Made by a program: the position numbers and the translations under genes
Notes under the pieces: model-generated
Database searches by the model: none
Seen by the model: the letters and a program-made list of their open reading frames with translations, nothing else
Told to the model about the DNA's origin: nothing
From: Sphingobacterium kitahiroshimense
Lineage (GTDB): Bacteria; Bacteroidota; Bacteroidia; Sphingobacteriales; Sphingobacteriaceae
NCBI RefSeq assembly: GCF_025961315.1
Contig: NZ_JAOQNK010000001.1
Coordinates: 2,108,001-2,172,000 of the forward strand
Direction of reading: 5' to 3'
DNA: 64,000 nt
Part shown: positions 16,869-25,863 of the stretch, in pieces
How the letters are laid out: each line of letters opens with the position of its first letter
Position numbering within the stretch: the stretch's first letter is position 1

Positions 16869-17084
16869 TAACTTTGTACGTAATGAAAACCCCCTATTTG
16901 AATTCTAGGGTAAGTCATGTTTGTTTCGATAGAAAATCTACCTTTTTAATGTGTAAGTTGTTAATTTATATATTAAAACATTTGAACACAAACCAATTGA
17001 TGCAAATGTTGTTACTAAGAAAAACAACATTCATTCGTTGCGCGACACTTTTACTAGGTTTTCTAACTTTTTACAACAAATAAC
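16869..17084 (+). promoter_or_regulatory. Promoter core and about 200-nt leader of the lone receiver gene
   Basis: TAACTTTG at 16869-16876 matches the consensus and leaves an unusually long leader before the receiver ATG at 17085. A 66-codon frame from ATG 16883 to TAA 17083 fills it and stops just before the receiver gene. That peptide is Leu- and Cys-rich and unlike any family I know, so I treat it as a possible small ORF or chance. The rest of the 396-bp gap (16689-16868) is AT-rich without genes. Confidence 0.4.
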
Positions 17085-17555
17085 ATGGAAAATAAAAAAA
17101 ACAAAATTACTGTATTATATGTTGACGACGAGGAAAACAATCTCGTTTCTTTCAAAGCAACTTTCCGTTTCAAGTATAAAGTACTTACTGCCATTAGTGG
17201 TTCTGAAGCTATCGAAATTGTAAAAAAGAATCACGTCGACATTATAGTTACAGATCAACGGATGCCAGGCATGACGGGTGTACAATTTTTAGAAGAAATC
17301 ATCAAGATTAATCCAGAACCTATGCGCATTTTACTTACCGGTTATACCGATATGGCCGCAGTTATAGATGCTGTAAACAAAGGGAAAATTTTCCATTATC
17401 TAAATAAACCTTGGAGTGAGGAAGAATTAGACGAAACAATAAATCGGGCCTATGATATCTATTCTGAACGAAAAAATCTATTAGAAACATATTCGAAATT
17501 GGAAGTATCAAATGAACAATTAGAATTTTTACTTCGTCAAAAATTGCTTTCATAG
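17085..17555 (+). CDS. Stand-alone response regulator receiver protein
   Basis: This 156-residue protein is a single receiver domain (about 8-125) followed by a short helical tail. The acidic pair D14-D15, phosphoacceptor D57 (VTDQRMPGMTG) and a Lys in LNKPW are all present, so it should be phosphorylated. The RILLTGYTDMAAVIDAVNKG...KPW signature is that of RpfG-like and Bacteroidota receiver-kinase proteins. There is no output domain, so it may act by protein contact. It converges on, and is clearly paralogous to, the receiver of the next gene (18669-17575): both share YxDDE-NNL-FKA-FR, DQRMP, RILLT-Y-DM-VIDAVNKG-IF and KPW. Confidence 0.92.
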   Translation: MENKKNKITVLYVDDEENNLVSFKATFRFKYKVLTAISGSEAIEIVKKNHVDIIVTDQRMPGMTGVQFLEEIIKINPEPMRILLTGYTDMAAVIDAVNKGKIFHYLNKPWSEEELDETINRAYDIYSERKNLLETYSKLEVSNEQLEFLLRQKLLS

Positions 17556-17574
17556 GTTATACCAAAACCTAAAT

Positions 17575-18669
17575 TCAATAAGTTTTTTTGCTTGGAACAA
17601 CAATTTTAAAAGTTGTTCCAACTCCAACTTCAGATTCAATATCAACTGTACCCTGTAATTTAAGTAGCGCACTTTTCACGTTATAAAGACCAAATCCCAT
17701 ACCCTCAGCTTGGTCACTTGCTCTAAAAAACAATTTGAAAATATCATTGATATAGTCTGAAGAGATTCCTATCCCGCAATCACTTACTTTCAGCGTTGCA
17801 TTTCCATCAGAAACTTCGACAGATAATTTAACAAATTTATTTTCACAATCCTTTCTTTGATATTTAAAAGAATTAGAAAGCAGATTATGTAAGATTAATT
17901 CCAAGACAGTCTTATCGCAAATAAATTCTTCTTTTTGATCAACACTGATTATAAATTCTACATCATTATTCCGAACAGACATATTATAGAATGCTTGAAT
18001 ATCATTAAAAAGTTCACTGAAATTAATTGTAGATAGCATTAATTCACCACGCCTCAATAAATAATAATCACGTAAGCTATCGATATATAAATCCAGTCTT
18101 GTCAACGAACCATCCATTAATCCTAATAACTCATGAATTTGATCGACCTGATCAAATTTCAACCCAAGTTTAACAGCTGATAGAACTCCAGTAAGTGGAT
18201 CGCGAAGATCATGACTTACACTATAAGCAAATTTATCAAGCTCATGATAAGCTTTTTCTAGTTCCTCATTTTTTATATCGAGCATAGAATTGGCTGTATA
18301 AAACTTATCAGCCTCTTCGATACAGGAAATCATTTCCTCCTCTATCCATGGTTTACGGACAAAACGGAATATATTTCCTTTATTAACAGCATCAATTACA
18401 GTTTCCATATCTGCATAAGCAGTCAATAAGATACGGATAGGTCTTGGAAAATCCTTTTTTATACGATCAAAGAAATCAATTCCTAACTCATTTGGCATGC
18501 GTTGATCACAGAATATGATTCTGATTTTAGGATTTTTAATCAATATTTCTTGAGCTTCAACTGTTGAAGAAGCGGTATGTATAACATAGCTATATCTAAA
18601 ATTGGCTTTAAAACCAAATAAGTTATTTAATTCATCATCAATATATAGTATTTCTATATCTTTTATCAT
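17575..18669 (-). CDS. Receiver-histidine kinase hybrid
   Basis: The 364-residue soluble protein begins with a receiver domain (about 4-122; D11-D12, phosphoacceptor D55 in CDQRMP, KPW). A coiled-coil linker follows, then a HisKA domain with DKFAYSVSHDLRDPLTGVLSAV (phosphorylated H153) and a HATPase domain (NSFKYQ, DCGIGISSDYINDIFKLFFRASDQAEGMGFGLYNVKSAL). The order receiver-then-kinase means it probably relays a signal: phosphorylated by the upstream kinase, then controlling its own kinase activity. It lies 74 bp downstream of the 7TMR-DISM kinase on the same strand, the likely upstream partner. No DNA-binding output is present in any protein of this cluster. Confidence 0.92.
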   Translation of the reverse strand: MIKDIEILYIDDELNNLFGFKANFRYSYVIHTASSTVEAQEILIKNPKIRIIFCDQRMPNELGIDFFDRIKKDFPRPIRILLTAYADMETVIDAVNKGNIFRFVRKPWIEEEMISCIEEADKFYTANSMLDIKNEELEKAYHELDKFAYSVSHDLRDPLTGVLSAVKLGLKFDQVDQIHELLGLMDGSLTRLDLYIDSLRDYYLLRRGELMLSTINFSELFNDIQAFYNMSVRNNDVEFIISVDQKEEFICDKTVLELILHNLLSNSFKYQRKDCENKFVKLSVEVSDGNATLKVSDCGIGISSDYINDIFKLFFRASDQAEGMGFGLYNVKSALLKLQGTVDIESEVGVGTTFKIVVPSKKTY

Positions 18670-18743
18670 AATCTAATCATATAGCAGTAAATGCCGCACC
18701 TACAAAAATAAGAATATCCCTTACTTTAAAGATAAGGTTCCAT

Positions 18744-20903
18744 TTAAATAATTTGTCGAATCGGAATAATTAATTTAAAAACGGTCCCTTCTCCGACTAT
18801 AGAATCAACCACAATCTTTCCATTATGCTTGGCTATAGTATTATAAGCAATTGACATACCTAAACCTGTGCCCTCACCAACATCTTTAGTGGTAAAGAAT
18901 GGTTCAAAAATTTTCTCTCTAATTTCTGAAGGAATCCCAATGCCATTATCAGCAATACTAATATACATAAATGACTCATCTTCAGTTAATCCTGTTTTTA
19001 ATTTTAAAATTCCACCCGGATTATTTTGAAATTTCTTATTGATCGCATAGATCGCATTAGTCAATATATTTAAAAAAACTTGATTAAGTTTTCCTGCATA
19101 ACATTCTATCGCTGGTAATTCACCGTAATTTTTATCAACTTCAATCCCCTGCTGTATTAAACTGTTTAGAATAACCATCGTAGATTCCAAACCCTCATTA
19201 ATATCAGCAAATTTAAGTGTGTCCTCATCGACACGTGAAAAGATTCGAAGACTTTTAACGATCTCAGCGGTTCGATTGGCTCCCTCACTCATTCCTTTCA
19301 ATAAGAAATCTACTTCAGTTCTGAGGTATTCCAGATCAATTTCTTCTTTATAAGCTATAATACGAGATTGTTTTTCACTTAAGGTCAGTTCATCATCAAG
19401 GGCAACACTCTCCACTTCATCTAAAGTTTCCCAAATCATATTAATATCCCGTTTCAAAGGCGCAACACTTGAGGTGACGAAATTAATCGGATTATTGATT
19501 TCATGTGCTACACCAGCAGTCAATTGCCCTAAAGAAGCCATTTTCTCGGCCTCTACCAGTTGTGATTGCGTCTCTTTTAAATGTTTCAAAGTCGCTTGCA
19601 GCGACTCATTTGTCTCCATTAATTCGCTCGTTCTTTCTTCCACTTTTTGTTCTAAAACCACATTCTGCTCACGAATAAGACGTTCATTCTCCAATAAAGT
19701 AGCCAATTCTCTAGTCTGCGATTCCTCCTTCTCTTTACGATAAATATTAATTTTATCTCCCAATGCGAATGAAAGTAATATTGCTTCAATTACTGAACCA
19801 ATCTGTACAGAACGTACTGTAAAAAAATTATACTTTAAGATATTATAATCTTTAAAAACATATACAACAACACTCACTAAAAACACACACCAGGCAAAAA
19901 GGAAGTATTTTGTTTGTTTATACTTCTGTCCAGATAATTTAAATGCTACAATCAAAACAATTATAGAACCACCGCCAGCTACTATATTTACCATTTTATA
20001 TGCTGGAATTAAAATCCCGGCAGCTAAAAATCCAATAATAATAAAATAACTAATCAAAAAAATATTAAGGAGCTTATCAAGTTTTGGAGCATCCTTTGCT
20101 GTCTGCAAAAATGATTTTACAAAGAAAATCGCTGCAATACCTGACATTGCTCCCGAAAAAGTAAGCAAACGACTTGATAGCCAAACACTATGAATAGAAA
20201 AAAATGGTTCAAAAATCCCTAGTATTATACACTGTGCAATTGTAACCCAGAAAATATAATTGACATAAACATAGTAATGTGATTCTCGAGTCGAAAAGAA
20301 TAAAAAGATATTATACAAGATCATAGCAAGCATCAACCCTATATAAATTGCCGAGAAAATATCCGTCTCTAATAAAGTTTCCATCACCCCCCTCTCTGTA
20401 TGAATCGAGATTGGGGCCATCAATTGAGTATTACTCCTTAATTTAAAAAAACACGTTACTTTTTCACCCTTTTTTAGAGGAATTTCAAATAAGAAGAACT
20501 GATGTGGATAAGCACGATCTTTTACATCACCACCATATTTTAAACTTGTACTGTCTACAACACCATTTTTTAAAGTATAAAAAACGACCTCATCAATATT
20601 AGCATGAGACAAATTTACAACAAGCTTCTCCTTATCAGAAAGATTTATTATTTCAAATTGAATCCAATTATTAACATTTTCAATACCTAAGTTAAGTACT
20701 TCATCTTTACTTGCTTTAAATAAATTGGGCTGACGACGTACATCTTCAAAGGTGAGTTGCTTTGTTTGATCTTTTAGAACAGAGACACTCTTACCAATAT
20801 ATGAGTTTGATTGATCTTTAACAAAGCGAATACCCTCAAATGCATTGGTGCACAAAAATGAAATGAAAAGCAGTAAAGTCAATAATAGTTTTTTTTGATT
20901 CAT
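18744..20903 (-). CDS. 7TMR-DISM sensor histidine kinase
   Basis: The 719-residue protein has a signal peptide (about 1-21), a periplasmic 7TMR-DISMED2-type beta domain (about 28-170, with [17 protein letters not shown] and [17 protein letters not shown]) and seven membrane helices (about 182-385). A coiled coil (about 390-455), HisKA with H467 ([17 protein letters not shown]) and a HATPase ending [22 protein letters not shown] follow. The periplasmic fold resembles carbohydrate-binding domains, so a small extracellular ligand is likely. It lies 13 bp downstream of the ThiF-like gene in one minus-strand run, which links signal sensing to those two enzymes. Confidence 0.93.
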   Translation of the reverse strand: MNQKKLLLTLLLFISFLCTNAFEGIRFVKDQSNSYIGKSVSVLKDQTKQLTFEDVRRQPNLFKASKDEVLNLGIENVNNWIQFEIINLSDKEKLVVNLSHANIDEVVFYTLKNGVVDSTSLKYGGDVKDRAYPHQFFLFEIPLKKGEKVTCFFKLRSNTQLMAPISIHTERGVMETLLETDIFSAIYIGLMLAMILYNIFLFFSTRESHYYVYVNYIFWVTIAQCIILGIFEPFFSIHSVWLSSRLLTFSGAMSGIAAIFFVKSFLQTAKDAPKLDKLLNIFLISYFIIIGFLAAGILIPAYKMVNIVAGGGSIIVLIVAFKLSGQKYKQTKYFLFAWCVFLVSVVVYVFKDYNILKYNFFTVRSVQIGSVIEAILLSFALGDKINIYRKEKEESQTRELATLLENERLIREQNVVLEQKVEERTSELMETNESLQATLKHLKETQSQLVEAEKMASLGQLTAGVAHEINNPINFVTSSVAPLKRDINMIWETLDEVESVALDDELTLSEKQSRIIAYKEEIDLEYLRTEVDFLLKGMSEGANRTAEIVKSLRIFSRVDEDTLKFADINEGLESTMVILNSLIQQGIEVDKNYGELPAIECYAGKLNQVFLNILTNAIYAINKKFQNNPGGILKLKTGLTEDESFMYISIADNGIGIPSEIREKIFEPFFTTKDVGEGTGLGMSIAYNTIAKHNGKIVVDSIVGEGTVFKLIIPIRQII

Positions 20904-20916
20904 AATATCCTATAAA

Positions 20917-22005
20917 TCAATTGAAATCTGAACCGATATGACTGTCCATATCCAAATAATATCGTCCTGAAGATACTCGCTCACCCAACAATATTCTCCG
21001 ACAGACATTTGTTGTCATAGCTCCCCCCAAGACAACTTCTGAAGCAAGTTGAGGCCAAGAAAGTAATGTTTTCTTGATTTGTGGAATGGATTTCTTCATT
21101 CTAATGGATAATTGATCCGCATTGACGATTTTCATTAGATATTGTAATCTTTCGCCTTCCGATAAGGTATTCAGTTCTACCATAGTTAAATCACCTATTA
21201 AGCCATGAAAAATTGGGCGGTCGGGTTCCTGATCAAATCGTTCGATATCTAACATCCCCCTGTCATTAGTATCCATTACCACCGGAATCTTTAAGGCGCG
21301 CGCATTAAATCTGCTTTCCAATTTAACTTCAAAACTATCACAAACCTCTACTAACAAATCGATCTTATCTGTTTCTCCTAAAAAAGAATTGTAATTTTTA
21401 GTATTTAATCCCTCTGGAAAAATTTCGACTTTTAAAAATGGATCTATTTCCGCTATTTCTCGTGCTGCAATAATTACTTTTGGTACAGCAAGATTAAAAA
21501 CAGCTGTGCGTAATCTATTTAAATTACTTAAATCCAGTTCATCAAAATCTGCAAGTCTCAATGTCCCACAAGTACGCTCCATCGCCATTGTCAAAGCTAT
21601 TGACTGTCCGACAGATAGTCCAACAACACCAACTATCTTTTGAGCTAAAATATCTCTTTCCTCTGTTGTAATTTTAAGCTGATTTCGATTCGTTCTTACC
21701 TCAATAAACTCCTTCTCATCCAATAAGTGAACAAGCGTTTTTCGCCATGGATAATATACCCAAACACCATATTCTTCCAAACTCTTTCCTTGTAGGAAAT
21801 CTTGTATAAATGACTGATGCTTTAATTCTGATTCCCAATCAGCAGGGTAGCGACAACGTCCCAACTCATTAAGCTGTCTTTCAATCTCATTATATTCAAA
21901 AACAATATCACCTTTTCGCCTAAGCTCTTCTAATGATTTTCTATCATGAGTATTAGCCAATCTAAAATATAATGGGCTGTATGGCACATCCAACGTATCA
22001 ATCAT
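20917..22005 (-). CDS. ThiF/E1-like adenylyltransferase family protein (Rv1355c-like)
   Basis: The 362-residue protein has a Rossmann nucleotide-binding core typical of E1/ThiF/MoeB enzymes: VGVVGLSVGQSIALTMA (about 125-141), then LADFDELDLSNLNRLR (about 151-166), where the D-x-D and N-x-NR motifs bind ATP. These enzymes adenylate a C-terminal carboxylate. The zinc-binding CxxC pairs and catalytic Cys of ThiF/MoeB are not evident, and a family-specific N-terminal region of about 115 residues precedes the core. I would place it with the Rv1355c-like group, whose substrate I do not know. It lies 9 bp after a GNAT-like gene and 13 bp before a sensor kinase. Confidence 0.8.
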   Translation of the reverse strand: MIDTLDVPYSPLYFRLANTHDRKSLEELRRKGDIVFEYNEIERQLNELGRCRYPADWESELKHQSFIQDFLQGKSLEEYGVWVYYPWRKTLVHLLDEKEFIEVRTNRNQLKITTEERDILAQKIVGVVGLSVGQSIALTMAMERTCGTLRLADFDELDLSNLNRLRTAVFNLAVPKVIIAAREIAEIDPFLKVEIFPEGLNTKNYNSFLGETDKIDLLVEVCDSFEVKLESRFNARALKIPVVMDTNDRGMLDIERFDQEPDRPIFHGLIGDLTMVELNTLSEGERLQYLMKIVNADQLSIRMKKSIPQIKKTLLSWPQLASEVVLGGAMTTNVCRRILLGERVSSGRYYLDMDSHIGSDFN

Positions 22006-22014
22006 ATTATATTA

Positions 22015-22827
22015 TCAAAGTATATTGAGATTATTCTCGTCAAAAAATTCAGCATTAGTATTCTGTTTAGTCATTTGTTTGATGACCTCAGTCAAATTCC
22101 ATTTATCCATGTTATCCAGTTGCAACATATAATGTATCTCAATCTCTTTAGAGCGCAATTCCTCTATTCTAACCACATTACCACGGTTACGTAATTCTAA
22201 AATAGCCTTTCTATCTTCTTCAGAAGCTAATTCAAGATTATTAACGTCATCTAAAATCATCGTTGTTGCGAGAAGATCCAGTTTAGGATAATAAAATGTT
22301 CCGTTATTTCCTACACCACTTTCCAAACGATAGCCCACACATTTTGTTAAATTAATGGTGTATGGGGCGCATAAAGCAAATAATGATTTTATACCTATTT
22401 GAGGCGCAATTGCAATCGCAGCTCTAGTTAAAAAAATACTACCAATACCATAACCAGCAATTTCCCTAGAATTCCATAATCCACACCCCTCTCCCGTACC
22501 TTCTTGTGCATAATCCCATACCAAATCAAAGATTTTAGCGTCCATGTTTCCTGTGGCCTCCTCTATAGGAAGAGGTTGGGATCCTCCTGAAACATGTATC
22601 CTTGCACCTCCGTATACATTTTCTCCATCCAGAGATTCTACAATCAAAACGAAAGCTGCGGGGTTATACATCCAATCATTTTTAGATGATGTAACTTTTT
22701 TCACACCTATGGCCGTTAAAACATGTGCATGTCCCTCTATAAAACGCTCGCAAGTCTTAGGATCATCGATCGCACGAAACGCTCTTAACCTGACCACAGG
22801 ACGTCCCTCTTTAAATATTAGTGCCAT
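22015..22827 (-). CDS. GNAT-like acyltransferase, autoinducer-synthase-like
   Basis: The 270-residue protein has the look of the GNAT subgroup that includes acyl-homoserine-lactone and N-acyl amino-acid synthases. It has a substrate strand VYGGARIHVSGGSQPLPIEEA (about 70-90), an acidic stretch then CGLWNSREIAGYGIGSIFLTRAAIAIAPQIGIKSLFALCAPYTINLTKCVGYRLE (about 125-179), and a helical C-terminal tail. Such enzymes transfer an acyl group from CoA or ACP to an amine. The assignment is by eye and the acyl donor is unknown. It is the first gene of a five-part signalling cluster. Its leader is about 280 nt long and may encode a 22-residue peptide. Confidence 0.6.
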   Translation of the reverse strand: MALIFKEGRPVVRLRAFRAIDDPKTCERFIEGHAHVLTAIGVKKVTSSKNDWMYNPAAFVLIVESLDGENVYGGARIHVSGGSQPLPIEEATGNMDAKIFDLVWDYAQEGTGEGCGLWNSREIAGYGIGSIFLTRAAIAIAPQIGIKSLFALCAPYTINLTKCVGYRLESGVGNNGTFYYPKLDLLATTMILDDVNNLELASEEDRKAILELRNRGNVVRIEELRSKEIEIHYMLQLDNMDKWNLTEVIKQMTKQNTNAEFFDENNLNIL

Positions 22828-22950
22828 GGACAGTTAATTATTCGATTAAGATTCAAAAATAATCAATATAATCAAAAGCTGTTCACTATATATAAAAATA
22901 TTAAAAATGAACTATTTTATTGAATTCTAAATCATTAAAAACTGCGGTAG

Positions 22951-22982
22951 CGGTTAATTTCGAATGTGATCGATCGGTTAAT
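22951..22982. promoter_or_regulatory. Direct repeat pair upstream of the GNAT-like gene
   Basis: CGGTTAAT occurs at 22951-22958 and again at 22975-22982, 24 bp apart start to start, with no gene in between. Two direct repeats spaced by about two helical turns suggest a binding site for a dimeric regulator. The rest of the 635-bp gap between the divergent genes is AT-rich, with a possible small ORF and one promoter core for each strand. Confidence 0.35.
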
Positions 22983-23002
22983 GTTACGTACTTTTTTAAA
23001 AG

Positions 23003-23071
23003 TTATTTTAGTATGCTCGCTGCCTTTTTCAAATTATTTTTTTGGTGGATATGCTCAAACATGTTTAGCAT
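23003..23071 (-). CDS. Possible 22-residue peptide ORF before the GNAT-like gene
   Basis: An ATG at 23071 opens a 22-codon frame beginning MLNMFEHIHQ and ending KKAASILK, with TAA at 23003. It lies about 40 bp downstream of a TAACTTTG promoter core, with AGAGA shortly before the ATG as a possible ribosome site. It reads in the same direction as the GNAT, ThiF and kinase genes. The peptide is amphipathic and basic at its C-terminal half. A short frame in AT-rich DNA may be chance. Confidence 0.25.
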   Translation of the reverse strand: MLNMFEHIHQKNNLKKAASILK

Positions 23072-23111
23072 AAATATTCTCTAAAACTTTTAATTATGCT
23101 ATTTAACTAAA

Positions 23112-23119
23112 CAAAGTTA
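23112..23119 (-). promoter_or_regulatory. Candidate promoter core (TAACTTTG) of the GNAT-ThiF-kinase run
   Basis: The minus strand reads TAACTTTG. It is the only exact consensus match on this strand between 22828 and 23462, and would give a leader of about 280 nt. Confidence 0.45.
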
Positions 23120-23356
23120 GTAAAAACATACTCAATATTTTTGAAAGAAGTAATTAAAAATCGCAAAAGTTAACTAAAGCCATGCATATATTACAAAGCC
23201 ATTTCTTACAAATAATAATTTTATTAAAATCTAGTCCAAAACAACTTTTCAATTCAACACGGATTTAGAATATACATGAACTATTATAATCTCCATATAG
23301 ATAAGAGACCAAGGTTACCTGCTTATGGTATTTTACGATAATAACATCTTAAATGG

Positions 23357-23364
23357 TAAGTTTG
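23357..23364 (+). promoter_or_regulatory. Candidate promoter core (TAAGTTTG) of the metal two-component genes
   Basis: An exact TAnnTTTG match about 100 bp before the response-regulator ATG at 23463. Confidence 0.45.
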
Positions 23365-23462
23365 TATTTATTAAACCATCATGTGTTTAGCGCGCCATAG
23401 TAAAAAACAGTTTATGAATTAAATATCGATGATGGTTTCAACTGATAAATAACGTATACTCC

Positions 23463-24146
23463 ATGAAAATATTAATTATAGAAGATGATCAGCGCGTAGC
23501 AGAACTCATAAAGAGAGGACTGGATGAACAGGATTTTGAAACCGTATTAGCTTATGATGGATTATCAGGTAAAAAGCTTTTTTCCCAAGATCATTTTGAC
23601 TTAATCATTACGGATATCATCTTACCCAAGCTGGATGGTTTAGACCTTTGTAAGCAAATCAGACAAATAAATCCAGATCTTCCAATCATTATGCTGACAG
23701 CACTAGGAACTACAGATGATAAAATAGAAGGGTTCGATGCCGGAGCTGACGATTATTTAGTAAAGCCATTTGAAATGCGCGAACTTTTAGTCCGTATTAG
23801 AGCATTATTAAAGCGTCGTCAAAAAACAACTGGTAATCTCAATTTTGTTTTACACTTTGAAGATCTCGAAATGAATCTACATACCAAAATTGTAAAACGT
23901 AGTCAGCAAGAGATTAATTTAACACCTAAAGAGTTTAAACTGCTGGAATACCTGATGCAAAATCCCAACAGAGTATTGTCTCGGGTCGAAATTGCAGATA
24001 AAGTGTGGGAAACCCATTTTGATACCGGCACGAACTTCATCGATGTATACATCAACTACCTCAGAAAAAAAATAGACCGTAATTTTGACAAGAAACTCAT
24101 CCATACAAAATCCGGAATGGGTTTCATTTTGAAAAAAGAACTATGA
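23463..24146 (+). CDS. OmpR-family response regulator (efflux locus)
   Basis: The 227-residue protein has a receiver domain (about 1-118; E7-D8-D9, phosphoacceptor D51 in ITDIILP, KPF) and a C-terminal winged helix (about 130-225; EINLTPKEFKLLEYLMQNPNRVLSRVEIADKVW and FIDVYINYLRKKID). That is the CusR/CzcR/OmpR class. Its stop overlaps the ATG of the kinase gene by 4 bp, so the two are co-translated. Four 11-bp tandem repeats upstream of the efflux genes (25710-25753) have the period expected for OmpR-type binding, so those genes are the likely target. Confidence 0.95.
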   Translation: MKILIIEDDQRVAELIKRGLDEQDFETVLAYDGLSGKKLFSQDHFDLIITDIILPKLDGLDLCKQIRQINPDLPIIMLTALGTTDDKIEGFDAGADDYLVKPFEMRELLVRIRALLKRRQKTTGNLNFVLHFEDLEMNLHTKIVKRSQQEINLTPKEFKLLEYLMQNPNRVLSRVEIADKVWETHFDTGTNFIDVYINYLRKKIDRNFDKKLIHTKSGMGFILKKEL

Positions 24147-25510
24147 AAATAAGAACACGTCTAGTTTTTCTATTTACCGTCATTACAGCAATTATTCTTA
24201 GTTTGTTTGCTACTGTAATCTATCTATCGGCAAAGGAAAACAGACAGATAGAATTTTACAATCTACTACAAAAAGAAGCGATCACCAAAGCCAATCTTTT
24301 TCTAAATGCTCATGTAGACAAAAAGATTTTGCAAGATATCTACCATAATAATAGAAAAATATTGAATGAGGTTGAGGTTGCTATTTATGATACCAAATTT
24401 GATTTAATCTATCATGACGCTGTGGATATCGATTTTGTCAAAGAAACAAAACCTATGTTTGATGAAATTTACCAAAAAGGTGAAATCAAATTTTATCAGC
24501 AGGACTGGCAAGTTATAGGTCTTCAGTATGTTTATCAAGGTAAAAGATATATTGTTACTGCGGCCGCTTATGACCAATATGGTTATAGTAAACTCCATAA
24601 TCTATTAAATAATAGCATTATTGTTTTTATTATTTCAATTTTGTTTATTCTCATAGCAGGTATTTTTTTCTCTAAGAAAGCATTTGAACCAGTTCGTGCT
24701 ATGAGTGAAAAAGCACGAAATATTTCTGCTACCAATCTTGATCTCCGTTTATCAAATAATGACAATAAAGATGAACTATCTGAGCTTGCCGATACCTTCA
24801 ACGATATGTTGGATCGCTTAGAAAACTCATTTGACGCACAGAAACATTTTGTATCGAACATCTCTCATGAATTACGCACACCACTTGCTGCTATTATTAC
24901 GGAACTGGAATTATCAATGAGTAAAAATCGAGGGATAGACGATTATAAGAACGCAATTAATCATGCATTAAATGACTCAAACAAATTGGCCCGTTTGTGC
25001 AATAGCCTCCTTGATCTAGCAAAAGCTAGTTATGATCCTACCGAAATTGCATTTAAGCCCATACGAGTAGACGAACTTTTGTTAGATGCCAGACAACAGG
25101 TTCAAAAAACCAGCCCCCAGTACAAAATTGACATACACTTTAACGACGATTTTGAAAACGATAATCAAATCTCCATAAATGGCAATGAATACTTGTTAAA
25201 AGTAGCCTGTAGCAATCTCTTCGAAAATGGTTGTAAATTCTCTACCCCATCTCGCTGTACTGTTTCTGTTCTGTTTGATAGCCAAAATATAGTGCTAAAA
25301 TTTGTTGATTTAGGAATTGGAATTGCAACCGAAGATCTATCACAGGTTTTTAGTCCATTTTATCGTGGTAAAAACAAAGACTATACCTATGGACACGGCA
25401 TTGGACTTGCGTTAACACAAAAAATTGTTGCACTGCATAATGGCAATATCTCGGTCATTTCAAAAGAGAACGAAGGAACAACTTTCATCTTAACCTTACC
25501 ACATTGCTGA
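24143..25510 (+). CDS. Sensor histidine kinase of the metal-efflux locus
   Basis: The 455-residue kinase has two membrane helices (about 7-29 and 158-178) around a periplasmic loop of about 130 residues. A HAMP domain (about 180-232), HisKA with H242 (FVSNISHELRTPLAAIITELE) and a HATPase domain (NLFENGCKFS, DLGIGIATEDLSQVFSPFYRG, GHGIGLALTQKIVALH) follow. This is the CusS/BaeS layout. The periplasmic loop has only one His (H92) and no Met or Cys cluster, so the ligand is not obvious. Partner of the overlapping OmpR-type regulator, and located directly before the efflux genes it probably controls. Confidence 0.94.
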   Translation: MKIRTRLVFLFTVITAIILSLFATVIYLSAKENRQIEFYNLLQKEAITKANLFLNAHVDKKILQDIYHNNRKILNEVEVAIYDTKFDLIYHDAVDIDFVKETKPMFDEIYQKGEIKFYQQDWQVIGLQYVYQGKRYIVTAAAYDQYGYSKLHNLLNNSIIVFIISILFILIAGIFFSKKAFEPVRAMSEKARNISATNLDLRLSNNDNKDELSELADTFNDMLDRLENSFDAQKHFVSNISHELRTPLAAIITELELSMSKNRGIDDYKNAINHALNDSNKLARLCNSLLDLAKASYDPTEIAFKPIRVDELLLDARQQVQKTSPQYKIDIHFNDDFENDNQISINGNEYLLKVACSNLFENGCKFSTPSRCTVSVLFDSQNIVLKFVDLGIGIATEDLSQVFSPFYRGKNKDYTYGHGIGLALTQKIVALHNGNISVISKENEGTTFILTLPHC

Positions 25511-25709
25511 TGCTATAATTTTGTAATCTATATTCAAAAGAAATCAACGACTCGCTATACTTAAATCTTAGATAAAATAACACCGCAATAAACCGGACAA
25601 AAAAGTCTAACACTACGGTGAAGGTTCTGTTGCTTGGCAAAGATCAAATCTGATCTTAAAGCAAAATATTCATAATTTCATCTTCTTTATTAACACTCCA
25701 GAAAATCAC

Positions 25710-25753
25710 TCTAATAATTTTCTAATAATTTTCTATTCGTCTTCTAACTGCTA
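25710..25753 (+). promoter_or_regulatory. Four 11-bp tandem repeats (likely OmpR-type operator) before the efflux genes
   Basis: TCTA recurs exactly every 11 bp at 25710, 25721, 25732 and 25743. The first two units are identical (TCTAATAATTT); the third and fourth diverge after TCTA. OmpR-type regulators bind tandem direct repeats of about this period. A near-consensus core CACCTTTG lies at 25771-25778, so the array covers the -33 region, as expected for an activator. The rest of the 353-bp gap shows no gene. Confidence 0.6.
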
Positions 25754-25863
25754 TACTCCTACAACCTAAGCACCTTTGCAATGTTCAAAAACAGCGATAA
25801 AGATGCTCCTCATGGAGAAATATCACTTAGGCACTAATAAATGTTAATTTAAAATTCTTAGCG

